A DNA stretch of 64,000 nucleotides from Amycolatopsis sp. A133. Lineage in GTDB: Bacteria > Actinomycetota > Actinomycetes > Mycobacteriales > Pseudonocardiaceae. The translations under genes were made by a program, and so were the position numbers. A model generated the notes under the pieces. The model searched no databases. It was not told the origin of the DNA and worked only from the letters and a program-made list of their open reading frames with translations. Every line of letters starts with the position of its first letter. Position 1 is the first letter of the stretch. The stretch covers positions 1-64,000 of the forward strand of contig NZ_JAVHJU010000025.1 in the NCBI RefSeq assembly GCF_031082405.1, in the 5' to 3' direction. Positions 15,672 through 23,244 of the stretch are shown one piece after another.

Positions 15672-15746
15672 ACGAACCGGTGCGCTGGATGCACATGAAC
15701 GCCGCCCATCCCTGGGAGCAGGCTCGCATCCAGCGCACCGGTTCGT
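15672..15746. repeat. Long 21-bp inverted repeat abutting the MocR stop codon
   Basis: Perfect 21-bp arms (15672-15692 and 15726-15746) flank a 33-bp loop. The right arm ends one base before the stop of the MocR-type gene. The arm length exceeds an ordinary terminator stem. On the minus strand a 34-codon frame starts at 15750 inside the MocR stop (ATGA) and reads across both arms; I do not call it a gene. Confidence 0.75.
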
Positions 15747-17192
15747 TCATGCGATGGGCGCGTCCAAGGAAGCCGGGGTGCCGCGGACCGACGCTTCGGC
15801 CGCGCTCAGCCGCCGGACGGCTTCGTCGATCCGGTCCGGTGGCAGTGAAAACGGCAACCGGATCCAGCGCTCCAACCCGCCGTGGACGCCGAAGCGCGAG
15901 CCCGGCGCCACCTGGACGCCGTGGCTCGCCGCCGCCACCGCCAGGCGCGAGCTCACCGGCTCCGGCAGGCGGCACCACAGCGACAGGCCGCCGCCGGGCA
16001 GCGTGAACGTCCAGTCCGGCAGGTACCGGTGCACCGCGCCGGCCAGCGCGTCGCGGTAGCCGCGCAGCTCCTCGCGGCGGCGGCCCAGCAGGGTTTCGTC
16101 GGCCATGAGCTCGGTCAGCACCAGCTGCTCGAACACCGGTGACCCGAGGTCGACCGCGTAGCGCGCCGAAACCAGCCGGCCGAGCAGGTCCTCCGACGCG
16201 CGGATCCAGCCGAGCCGCAGCCCGCCCCAGTGCGTCTTCGACGCCGAGCCGACGCAGATGGCCAGGTCGCCGGCGAACGAGGCCAGCGGTGGCGGCCCCG
16301 CCGTCGGGTCGCCTTCCAGGTCCAGCTCGACGAGCGTCTCGTCCACCACGACCGGCGTCCGGGCGCGGGCCAGCACGGCCCCGAGCCGGGAGCGGCCTTC
16401 GGCGTCCAGGCGCAGGCCGGTCGGGTTCTGGAAGTCGACCACGAGGTAGGCGAACCGCGGGGACGCCTGGCGCAGCGCCGCGTCGACCCCGGCGATGTCC
16501 CAGCCGCTCGCCCCGCTCGGGTCGAGCGCCACCGGCACCGGGATCGCGTGTGCGGCGCGGATCGCCTCCAGTGCGTTCGGGTACGTCGGCTGCTCCACCA
16601 GCACCCGGTCGCCGGGACCGGCGAGCATCCGCAGGACCAGGACGAACGCGTGGTGCGCGCCGTTGGTCACCATGACCTGCGCCGGCGTCGTCGGCAGCCC
16701 GCGCTCGGTGTAGCGCCGCGCGATCCGCTCCCGCAGACCGGGCAGGCCGCGTTCCTGGTAACCGTGGTCGCCCAGGTGGTCGACGAGCCGGACGCGGGCC
16801 GTGTCGACCGCGGCGGCCGTGCCGGGGATCGCCGGCGAGGACGCGTGGGTGAAGTCGATCGAGCCGTCGCCCACCGGCGCGAGCGGCCCGCGGCGACGCC
16901 GTCCGGGCGCGGTGGTCCAGGAGCCGGCCCCCCGGCGGCTGGCGACGTACCCGTTTTCCCGCAACCGGTCCAGCGCCGCGCCGATCAGCGTCCGGCTCAC
17001 CCCGAGCGCGTCGGCCAGCTCCCGTTCGGCGGGTAGCCGGGTGCCGAGCGGGAGCTGGCCGTCCAGGACCTGCAGCTCGATGGCCGCGGCCAGGTCCGCT
17101 GCTCCGTGCCGGGAGCCTTGCCGCCACGAGCCCAGCATGACGGCCAATCGCGGACCCGAGATGCGTCCACCCAGCGGGATCGAGGGTTCCAT
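15747..17192 (-). CDS. MocR-type (GntR HTH + aminotransferase domain) regulator, YczR-like
   Basis: A 481-residue MocR regulator. Residues 20-90 are a GntR winged helix (LPLGTRLPAERELADALGVS then RENGYVASRRGAGSW). The rest is a fold-type I aminotransferase domain with VDFQNPTGLRLD and the PLP lysine in CVGSASKTHWGGLRLGW (near residue 305). Such proteins sense PLP or an amino compound rather than catalyse transamination. The gene is divergent from a YczE-like membrane protein gene, the pairing known for the YczR subfamily, so it presumably controls that gene and itself through the 60-bp intergenic sequence, where CCAAT...ATTGG (17197-17214) and TGGTTTACCA (17218-17227) repeats are visible. Confidence 0.9.
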   Translation of the reverse strand: MEPSIPLGGRISGPRLAVMLGSWRQGSRHGAADLAAAIELQVLDGQLPLGTRLPAERELADALGVSRTLIGAALDRLRENGYVASRRGAGSWTTAPGRRRRGPLAPVGDGSIDFTHASSPAIPGTAAAVDTARVRLVDHLGDHGYQERGLPGLRERIARRYTERGLPTTPAQVMVTNGAHHAFVLVLRMLAGPGDRVLVEQPTYPNALEAIRAAHAIPVPVALDPSGASGWDIAGVDAALRQASPRFAYLVVDFQNPTGLRLDAEGRSRLGAVLARARTPVVVDETLVELDLEGDPTAGPPPLASFAGDLAICVGSASKTHWGGLRLGWIRASEDLLGRLVSARYAVDLGSPVFEQLVLTELMADETLLGRRREELRGYRDALAGAVHRYLPDWTFTLPGGGLSLWCRLPEPVSSRLAVAAASHGVQVAPGSRFGVHGGLERWIRLPFSLPPDRIDEAVRRLSAAEASVRGTPASLDAPIA

Positions 17193-17196
17193 AAGA

Positions 17197-17227
17197 CCAA
17201 TATCCTGGAATTGGCTATGGTTTACCA
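17197..17227. promoter_or_regulatory. Candidate MocR binding region
   Basis: The divergent promoter contains CCAAT (17197-17201) and ATTGG (17210-17214) as an inverted repeat, then TGG-TTTA-CCA (17218-17227). MocR regulators generally bind pairs of short repeats here; binding by the adjacent protein is inferred. Confidence 0.45.
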
Positions 17228-17253
17228 GTCCACTTACCCCCGATAGTGGAGTT

Positions 17254-17901
17254 GTGGCTCAGATCGATCTCCGGCCCGTCCGGATCACCCGTGACCCCGT
17301 CCGCCGCAGCGTCCAGCTGCTGGCCGGCCTCGCCCTCTACGGCGCCAGCGTCGCCTTCGTGACCCGGGCGCGGCTGGGCCTCGAACCCTGGAGCGTGCTC
17401 GCCGAGGGCGTCATGAAGCACACCGGGCTGACGTTCGGCACGGTGACCGGCCTGGTCTCGGTGGCCGTCCTGCTGCTGTGGATCCCGCTGCGCCAGCGGC
17501 CCGGGATCGGCACCATCGCCAACGTCGTGGTCATCTCGGTGGTGGTCGACCTGGTGCGGGCGGTGCTCCCCGACCAGCACGACCTGGCGTGGCAGATCGT
17601 GCTGCTGGCCGGCGGGGTGGCGCTGAACGCCGTCGCGACCGCCACCTACGTCGGCGCCCGGCTCGGCCCGGGGCCGCGCGACGGCCTGATGACCGGGCTC
17701 GCCGGACGCACCGGCTGGTCGGTCCGGCTGGTGCGCACCGGCATCGAGATCACCGTCGTCGCGGTGGGCTTCCTGCTCGGCGGGACCGTCGGGGCCGGCA
17801 CCGTGCTCTACGCGCTGGCCATCGGGCCGCTGACGCAGGTGCTGCTGCCCTTCGTCGTGTGGCGCGAACCGCAGCGCGAAGAGCAGCAGCCCGTTCACTA
17901 G
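17254..17901 (+). CDS. yczE: YczE-like integral membrane protein
   Basis: A 215-residue protein with five hydrophobic segments. It has the YczE/YitT-type pattern: an early VQLLAGLALYGASVAFVTRA segment, LGLEPWSVLAEGV, and GARLGPGPRDGLMTGLAGRTG between helices 3 and 4. Relatives are membrane proteins of unknown transport function that are commonly paired with a divergent YczR/MocR regulator, as here. GTG 17254 follows a GATAGT hexamer by 7 bp, compatible with a leaderless message. Its stop shares CTAG with the stop of the convergent Clp_N gene. Confidence 0.85.
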   Translation: MAQIDLRPVRITRDPVRRSVQLLAGLALYGASVAFVTRARLGLEPWSVLAEGVMKHTGLTFGTVTGLVSVAVLLLWIPLRQRPGIGTIANVVVISVVVDLVRAVLPDQHDLAWQIVLLAGGVALNAVATATYVGARLGPGPRDGLMTGLAGRTGWSVRLVRTGIEITVVAVGFLLGGTVGAGTVLYALAIGPLTQVLLPFVVWREPQREEQQPVH

Positions 17902-18425
17902 CCCGCCCTGCGCTGCTGGACGGCCCGGCGCAGCGTCAGGTAGTCGGCGCCGCGCCGGGCGAGCACGTCGTCGGTGCCGCGCTGCTGGGCCAGCGCCAGC
18001 AGGATGTGCTCCTGACCGAGGTGCTTGTCCCCCATCCGGACGGCTTCCTTGAGACTCAGCTCCAGGGTCTTCTTCGACTGCGCGGTGAAGGGGATGTGCC
18101 CCCGCTTGGCCGGGCCGAGCCGCCCGGCCAGCGCGCCTTCGCCGTGCGTCTGCTCGACGCGTTCGACGATCTGCTCGACGTCGATGCCGAACTCGGTGAG
18201 GGCCTCGGCGTCGGCGTCGCTCACCCCGCCGCGGCGCCGAGTGCGGGCCAGCTCGGCCGCGATGTCGTCGGTGGACACGCCCAGTTCGGCGAGCACCCCG
18301 ACCTCGGTCTTGACCAGCCCGGCGAGCAGGTGGGCGGGCCCGATCTCCACCGAGCCGGACTCCCGCGCGACGACTTGCGCCTCGACGACCGCCATCCGCG
18401 CGTCGGCCGTGAACCTCTCGAACAT
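17898..18425 (-). CDS. Stand-alone Clp N-domain (double Clp_N) protein
   Basis: A 175-residue protein made of two Clp_N repeats (FTADARMAVVEAQVVARESG at the start; FTAQSKKTLELSLKEAVRMG then LGQEHILLALAQQRG near residue 135). It lacks the AAA+ modules, so it cannot be an unfoldase and more likely binds degrons or ClpC-type clients. Its ATG overlaps the stop of a small HTH gene (TGATG), so the pair is translated together. The paralogous gene at 36488-37225 carries the same two parts fused. The pair is preceded by two palindromic operators at 18639-18682. Confidence 0.85.
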   Translation of the reverse strand: MFERFTADARMAVVEAQVVARESGSVEIGPAHLLAGLVKTEVGVLAELGVSTDDIAAELARTRRRGGVSDADAEALTEFGIDVEQIVERVEQTHGEGALAGRLGPAKRGHIPFTAQSKKTLELSLKEAVRMGDKHLGQEHILLALAQQRGTDDVLARRGADYLTLRRAVQQRRAG

Positions 18426-18634
18426 CAGTGCCTCCCGTACTTCTTGTGCACGGCCTGCCGGCTGACCCCCAGCTCGGCGGCGATTTCCTGCCACGACCAG
18501 CCGTGCACCCGCGCGCTGCGGACCTGCACGGCCTCCAGTTGTTCCAGCAGCCGCCGGAGCGCGGCGACCGCGCGCAGCCCCACCCGGGGATCGCGGTCAC
18601 CCGCCCGGGCGGCCAAATCCGTCGCTTCCGTCAT
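18425..18634 (-). CDS. Small HTH protein coupled to the Clp_N gene
   Basis: A 69-residue protein with a charged helical first half and a C-terminal helix-turn-helix (HGWSWQEIAAELGVSRQAVH then KKYGRH). It is near-identical in pattern to the HTH of the fused Clp_N paralogue (SWTEIGKSMGVTKQAAQKRF). The ATG at 18634 is chosen because the longer TTG frame would run through the palindromic operator. It probably represses its own operon through the GTCAAC-N4-GTTGAC sites just upstream. Confidence 0.8.
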   Translation of the reverse strand: MTEATDLAARAGDRDPRVGLRAVAALRRLLEQLEAVQVRSARVHGWSWQEIAAELGVSRQAVHKKYGRH

Positions 18635-18638
18635 GTCC

Positions 18639-18682
18639 GTCAACCTACGTTGACATCCGGCGATTGTCAACCTGGGTTGACA
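18639..18682. promoter_or_regulatory. Two palindromic operators GTCAAC-N4-GTTGAC
   Basis: Site 1 is GTCAAC-CTAC-GTTGAC (18639-18654); site 2 is TGTCAACC-TG-GGTTGACA (18665-18682), a perfect palindrome. Site 1 starts 5 bp from the HTH start codon. The same half-sites with 5-bp spacers stand upstream of the fused paralogue (37229-37273), which makes an autoregulatory operator very likely. Confidence 0.8.
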
Positions 18683-18725
18683 CGCTCAGCGCGAAGCCAC
18701 CGGACGGGGGACGTACAGTCGGGTG

Positions 18726-19511
18726 ATGCCCGAGATCGTGATCGCCGAGCGGGCCGGGGTGGGCGCCGACGGCCACCCCCGCCCGACCGAGGACCACGTC
18801 GTCGTGCTGGACAACGCGGTGCTGGTCCTCGACGGCGCCACTTCGGCGGACCCCTCGCAACCCCCGGGCGGCTGGTACGCGGAACGGCTGGCCCGGCGCC
18901 TCGCCGACGACCTCCGCGAGGCACCCGAAGCCGCTCTGACCGACGTCCTGACCAGCGCGATCGCCGCGGTGACGGCGGAACACCACCTGCGGCCGCAGCG
19001 ATCACCGTCGAGCACGGTCGCGGCCGTGCGCTGGCTCGAAGACCGCGTCGACGCGCTCGTGCTCGCCGACAGCCCGGTGGTCGGCTTCGGCGGCTTCGGG
19101 GTCGACGTCGTTTCGGACGACCGGCTCGCCCGGCTGCGGCGGCGCGGGATGCTCCAGACCGGCGCCGACGTCCGTCGCCGTCGCAACGCCCACGACGGTT
19201 TCTGGGTCGCCGAAGCCGACCCGGACGCCGCCGCGCACGCGGTCCAGCGCAGCTGGCGGCGGGACGGCGTCGACGCCGTCCTGCTCGCCAGCGACGGCGT
19301 GTCCATCGGCGTCGACCAGTACGAGCTGTTCGATTGGCGCGAGGTGCTGGCGGTCACCCGCGCCGACGGGCCCGACGCCGTGCTGGACGCCGTCCGCACC
19401 GCCGAGAAGCAGGATCCGGACGGCGAGCGCTGGCCGCGGCCGAAGCGGCACGACGACCAGGCGCTCGTCCTCGTCGATTTCAATCAGGGGGTTATTCAGG
19501 GTCTTCCCTGA
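18726..19511 (+). CDS. Protein phosphatase 2C-like domain protein
   Basis: A 261-residue protein whose ATG follows a possible GTG by one codon. The N-terminal part DHVVVLDNAVLVLDGATSA places Asp/Gly residues as in the first metal-binding motif of PP2C-type phosphatases. STVAAVRW, ADSPVVGF and the later VLLASDGVS segment follow the order of PP2C motifs, and KRHDDQALVLV matches the terminal Asp-Asp motif. It probably dephosphorylates Ser/Thr, perhaps against kinases such as PknG, but no kinase neighbours it. It is divergent from the HTH/Clp_N operon, whose operators lie 45 bp upstream of it and might also affect it. Confidence 0.75.
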   Translation: MPEIVIAERAGVGADGHPRPTEDHVVVLDNAVLVLDGATSADPSQPPGGWYAERLARRLADDLREAPEAALTDVLTSAIAAVTAEHHLRPQRSPSSTVAAVRWLEDRVDALVLADSPVVGFGGFGVDVVSDDRLARLRRRGMLQTGADVRRRRNAHDGFWVAEADPDAAAHAVQRSWRRDGVDAVLLASDGVSIGVDQYELFDWREVLAVTRADGPDAVLDAVRTAEKQDPDGERWPRPKRHDDQALVLVDFNQGVIQGLP

Positions 19512-19546
19512 TCACGGGTGGCGCGTTTCCCGAGACCCTGGACGCC

Positions 19547-20377
19547 ATGGGGACGGAAGCGGGGAACCGCACGAGACCGTGGCGGCTGGTCGCGCTGGGC
19601 GCGATCGGGTGGGGGCTGTTCACGGCCGTGGTGCTGCACATCATCAGCTCGCGCAACCCGGTGTACGACACGCTGTCGAGCTACACCGTGACCGACCGCG
19701 GCGAAGGGATGCTCGGGGCGAGCGTGCTCTCGCTGGCCATCGGGTCGCTCGCGGTGCTCGGCGCGCTGCAGGTCGCCGGCGTGCCGCTGTCCCGGACGAC
19801 CCGGCTGCTGCTCGCGTTGTGGGCGCTCGGGCTCGCGGCCGCCGCGATCTTCCCGGCGAGCTACCCCGAAGCGCCGGACCCGGTGAGCGGCGAGATCCAC
19901 CTCTACGCGTGCCTGGTGGCGTTCTGCAGCCTGCCCGGTGCCGCGTTTTCGCTGCTGGAACCGCTGAAGGGCCACCCGGACCGGGAGGCGCTGATCCGGG
20001 CGATCCGGCTGACCGCGGGGGCGTTCGCGCTGTTCGCGCTGAGCTTCGTCTTCGTGCGGCTGAGCGAGGCCGGGATCGAGCCGTTCCGCGAGATCTCCGA
20101 CGCCTTCCCGATCGGCGTCATGCAGCGGCTGCTGCTGCTCGCCGACGTCGTCCTGCTGCTCTCGCTGCTGCGGCTGGCGACCCGGCTCGAATCAGCCTTC
20201 GACGGCCGCCGCGAATTCGGGCGCGTAGCCATACAGGCCGGGCATCCCGCCGGTGTGCAGGAACACCACGTGGTCGTCCGGGGCGAAGAGGCCCGCCCAT
20301 TCGACCAGCGCGGCGGCCACCTTGCCGGTGTAGACCGGGTCGAGCACCACTCCTTCGGTGCGACCGAAAAGCCGTAG
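19547..20377 (+). CDS. DUF998 family membrane protein with C-terminal extension antisense to the next gene
   Basis: A 276-residue protein with six hydrophobic segments. The start VALGAIGWGLFTAVVLHIIS and the polar DTLSSYTVTDRGEGML loop are typical of DUF998 membrane proteins, and the last clear helix ends near residue 213. The remaining 60 residues (after ATRLESAFDG) are low-complexity, His/Gly/Arg-rich and read antisense through the 3' end of the desulfhydrase-like gene. They are probably a read-through tail after loss of the ancestral stop codon. ATG 19547 has a usable ribosome-binding region. Function unknown. Confidence 0.8.
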   Translation: MGTEAGNRTRPWRLVALGAIGWGLFTAVVLHIISSRNPVYDTLSSYTVTDRGEGMLGASVLSLAIGSLAVLGALQVAGVPLSRTTRLLLALWALGLAAAAIFPASYPEAPDPVSGEIHLYACLVAFCSLPGAAFSLLEPLKGHPDREALIRAIRLTAGAFALFALSFVFVRLSEAGIEPFREISDAFPIGVMQRLLLLADVVLLLSLLRLATRLESAFDGRREFGRVAIQAGHPAGVQEHHVVVRGEEARPFDQRGGHLAGVDRVEHHSFGATEKP

Positions 20378-21220
20378 AGCGTTCCAGACCGCGTCGGTCG
20401 GGATGCCGTAGCCGGGGCCGAGCGTGGAGTCGCTCATTTTTGTGTGCGCGAGCGACGGCGGTTCGACGCCCAGGAGCTTGGCCGCGCCTTCGACGAGGTC
20501 GCGGAGGTTCTCCGTGGCCTCGTCGAGCGGGTGGCTGACGCAAGCGATGCCGACGCCGAGGCCGCCGAGCAGCCCGGCGGCCAGCGCGACCCCGGCCGCG
20601 GTGCCGCCGCTGGCGTGCGGGACGACGAGGTGGGCGCGCTCGATGCCGCGATCGGCGAGCTGCTTCGCGAGTTCGTACGTGGCGCGGACGTAGCCGAGCG
20701 CGCCGAGGTCGTTGGAGCCGCCGACCGGGATCGTGGCGACCTTCCGGCCCTCGGCGGCGGCTTCGGCGATCAGGCGGTCGTAGGTGCGGCCGGTTTCTTC
20801 GCCGTCGGCACAGACGTGGACGGTCGCGCCGAAGAGCTTGTCCAGGGGGATGTTGCCGCCGCGCTCGTAGGCGTCACCGTCCCGCGGGACCTTGGCGGTG
20901 AGCACGAGTTCGCAACGCAGGCCGAGCTTCGCGCACGCGGCGGCGGTCTGCCGGCCGTGGTTGGTCTGGAGCGCGCCGAAGGTGACCACGGTGTCCGCGC
21001 CGGCCTCGCGGGCGGCACCGAGGTGGTATTCGAGCTTGCGGAGTTTGTTGCCGCCCGCCCCGAGCGGGTGCACGTCGTCGCGCTTGAGCAGGAGGTTCGG
21101 CAGACCGAGGGCCTCGCCGAGCCGCGGTGCCCCGTGCAGCGGAGTCGGCCAGCCGCCCAGGTCGACGCGGGGGACCGCGGCCAGCGCGGCGTCGGGGAAT
21201 CCGGCGAAGTCGAACGTCAT
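20192..21220 (-). CDS. D-cysteine desulfhydrase / ACC deaminase family PLP enzyme
   Basis: A 342-residue fold-type II PLP enzyme. The lysine of GAGGNKLRKLEYHLG (Lys59) forms the Schiff base, and FGALQTNHGRQTAAACA is the family pocket; a phosphate loop is seen as ASGGTAAGVALAAGL. The QTNHGRQT version favours D-cysteine desulfhydrase (D-Cys to pyruvate, ammonia and sulfide) over 1-aminocyclopropane-1-carboxylate deaminase, though the families intergrade. The gene overlaps the convergent DUF998 gene by 186 bp at their 3' ends. Its ATG is followed closely upstream by the amidase promoter. Confidence 0.85.
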   Translation of the reverse strand: MTFDFAGFPDAALAAVPRVDLGGWPTPLHGAPRLGEALGLPNLLLKRDDVHPLGAGGNKLRKLEYHLGAAREAGADTVVTFGALQTNHGRQTAAACAKLGLRCELVLTAKVPRDGDAYERGGNIPLDKLFGATVHVCADGEETGRTYDRLIAEAAAEGRKVATIPVGGSNDLGALGYVRATYELAKQLADRGIERAHLVVPHASGGTAAGVALAAGLLGGLGVGIACVSHPLDEATENLRDLVEGAAKLLGVEPPSLAHTKMSDSTLGPGYGIPTDAVWNALRLFGRTEGVVLDPVYTGKVAAALVEWAGLFAPDDHVVFLHTGGMPGLYGYAPEFAAAVEG

Positions 21221-21288
21221 CGGCCCTCCAGGCTCGGCTACCGGCTCACTCTAGAGCGGGGCTGGTCGGCCGCCGCCGGATCCGGTAA

Positions 21289-21306
21289 CGTTCGTTCGAA
21301 CGAACG
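21289..21306. promoter_or_regulatory. 18-bp perfect palindrome, TetR operator candidate
   Basis: CGTTCGTTCGAACGAACG is a perfect palindrome 20 bp upstream of the amidase ATG, in the shared promoter with the desulfhydrase-like gene. The amidase operon encodes a TetR regulator as its second gene, so autoregulation through this site is likely. Confidence 0.75.
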
Positions 21307-21325
21307 AGAACCTTCGGGGGCCGCC

Positions 21326-22702
21326 ATGACCGCTACGAGCCTCGACTTCACGGGCCTCGCCGCCCAGGCCGCGCAGCTCGCCGCGGGTGAGGTCACCTCC
21401 GCCGAGCTCACCGCGGCGGCGCTCGGGCGCGCGCACGCGAGCCAGCCCACGCTCAACGCCTTCCGCCACCTGCGTGACGACGAGGCACGCGCCGAAGCCG
21501 AAGCGGCCGACCGGCGCCTCGAAGCCGGGAACCGGGCGCCGCTGCTGGGCGTGCCGGTCGCGATCAAGGACGACGTCGACCTCGCCGGCCTGCCCACGGC
21601 GTTCGGCTGCTCCGGCGAGTTCCCGTGCGCGACGGCCGACGCGCCCGCCGTCGCGCTGCTGCGTGAAGCCGGCGCGGTGATCATCGGCAAGACGAACACC
21701 CCCGAGCTGGGCCAGTGGCCGTTCACCGAGGGCCCGGCCTTCGGCGTGACGCGCAACCCGTGGCACCCCGGCCACACCCCCGGGGGTTCTTCGGGCGGGA
21801 GCGCGGCCGCGGTGGCGTCGGGGGTCGTCGCGGCCGCGCTCGGGTCCGACGGCGCCGGCTCGGTGCGCATCCCGGCCGCGTGGACCGGGCTGGTCGGCAT
21901 CAAGACCCAGCGCGGCCGGATCCCCACCGGCGGCGAGCTGTTCCACGGCCTGACCGTGCTCGGCCCGCTGGCCCGCACGGTCGAAGACGCCGCTCTGCTG
22001 CTCGACGCCGTCGCCGGGACCCCCGGCTCGTTCCGCGCGGCCGCCGCCCGCGAGCCCGGGAAGCTGCGGATCGGGCTGTCCACGCGGATCCCGTTCACCG
22101 CCACCAAGACCCGGCTCGACCCGGTCGTCGAAGCGAACGTGCGGCGGCTCGCCGGCTCCCTCGCCGGGCTGGGCCACGAGATCGTCGAGGTCGAACCGGA
22201 CTACGGGCTGATCGGGCTGACGTTCCTGCCGCGCTCGCTCACCGGCGTCCGCGACTGGACGCTGCGGGTGCCCGACCGGGCCGGGCTCGACCCGCGCACG
22301 CGCAGCAACGCCGGCCACGGCCGGCTGCTCGCCGGGCCCGCGCTGCGGCTCGCCCGCGCCCTCGAGCCGGGTCTGCACCGGCGGATCGGCTCGGTGTTCG
22401 GCCGCATCGACGTGCTGCTCACCCCGACCACCGCCACCCCGCCGCCGCCGATCGGCACGTTCGACGGGCTGTCCGGCTGGGAGACCGACCAGGCCATGAT
22501 CGCCGCCTGCCCGTACGCTTGGCCGTGGAACGTGCTGGGCTGGCCGGGGGTCAACGTCCCGGCCGGGCAGACGGCGGACGGGCTGCCGCTCGGCGCGCAG
22601 CTGCTCGGCCCGTCGCACGCCGAGGAGCGGCTGATCTCCCTCGCCGCGCAACTGGAAGAGGTCGAACGGTGGCCGGAGCGGCATCCCGCGACAAGCTGGT
22701 GA
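21326..22702 (+). CDS. Amidase signature family hydrolase
   Basis: A 458-residue amidase. The catalytic Lys81 lies in PVAIKDDVDLAG. The cis-Ser is in the glycine-rich GGSSGGSAAAVASG (residues 153-166) and the nucleophile Ser179 in GSDGAGSVRIPAAW, giving the complete Ser-cisSer-Lys triad. Substrates of this family range from simple amides to carbamates, and none is indicated. It is the first gene of an operon with a TetR regulator and an MpaB-type protein; its stop lies inside the TetR gene. A TetR-like palindrome precedes it. Confidence 0.9.
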   Translation: MTATSLDFTGLAAQAAQLAAGEVTSAELTAAALGRAHASQPTLNAFRHLRDDEARAEAEAADRRLEAGNRAPLLGVPVAIKDDVDLAGLPTAFGCSGEFPCATADAPAVALLREAGAVIIGKTNTPELGQWPFTEGPAFGVTRNPWHPGHTPGGSSGGSAAAVASGVVAAALGSDGAGSVRIPAAWTGLVGIKTQRGRIPTGGELFHGLTVLGPLARTVEDAALLLDAVAGTPGSFRAAAAREPGKLRIGLSTRIPFTATKTRLDPVVEANVRRLAGSLAGLGHEIVEVEPDYGLIGLTFLPRSLTGVRDWTLRVPDRAGLDPRTRSNAGHGRLLAGPALRLARALEPGLHRRIGSVFGRIDVLLTPTTATPPPPIGTFDGLSGWETDQAMIAACPYAWPWNVLGWPGVNVPAGQTADGLPLGAQLLGPSHAEERLISLAAQLEEVERWPERHPATSW

Positions 22703-23244
22703 GCACCCGGGAGGCCATCCTGCGCGGCGCGCTGACCGTCGTCGGCGAACACGGCGTCGGCGGGCTGACGAACCGCCGGATCGTGGCCGCCGCCGGGATT
22801 TCGCTCGGTACGCTGACCTACCACTTCCCTAGCCAGACCGCGTTGCTGCGCGAAGCGATGCTGCTGTTCGTCGAAGACGAAACCGCAAAACTCGGCGCGA
22901 TCGTCGACGGCTACCGCGCGGACGGCCTGAGCGTCGAGCAGGCGGCCTCGGTCGTCGAGCACGTGATCGCGCAGCTGCCGTTCGGCGCCGACGAACTCGG
23001 CGCGCACGAGCTGTACCTCCAGTCGGCCCGCGATCCCGAGCTGCACGAAGCTTCTTCGCGCTGCTTCGCGGCGTACGACGAACTGGCCGTGACGATCCTC
23101 GAAGCCCTGGGCGTGCCGGAGCCGCGACGGCTGGCCGGGCCGGTGGTGGCGCTGATCGCCGGGCTGCAGCTGCGGCGGCTGGCCACCGGCGAGACGGACA
23201 CCCCGGTGGCCGAGCCGTTGATGATGCTGCTCCGCGGAGCCTGA
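22669..23244 (+). CDS. TetR-family regulator
   Basis: A 191-residue regulator with a TetR HTH near residues 15-60 (TREAILRGALTVVGEHGVGG, RRIVAAAGISLGTLTYHF) and a helical ligand domain. GTG 22669 is favoured because GGAAGAGG lies 8 bp upstream, giving a 34-bp overlap with the amidase; GTG 22699 would overlap by only GTGA but lacks a ribosome-binding site. Its stop overlaps the ATG of the MpaB-type gene (TGATG). It likely represses the amidase operon at 21289-21306. Confidence 0.88.
   Translation: MAGAASRDKLVSTREAILRGALTVVGEHGVGGLTNRRIVAAAGISLGTLTYHFPSQTALLREAMLLFVEDETAKLGAIVDGYRADGLSVEQAASVVEHVIAQLPFGADELGAHELYLQSARDPELHEASSRCFAAYDELAVTILEALGVPEPRRLAGPVVALIAGLQLRRLATGETDTPVAEPLMMLLRGA

Noticed and set aside
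15646..15750. 34-codon minus-strand frame starting with ATGA at the MocR stop and crossing the 21-bp inverted repeat
   Set aside because: The translation mirrors the inverted repeat, and there is no conserved feature or ribosome-binding site beyond the overlap.
17254..18425. ClpC/ClpB unfoldase gene
   Set aside because: Only Clp_N repeats are present; no Walker A/B AAA+ module is found in either paralogue.
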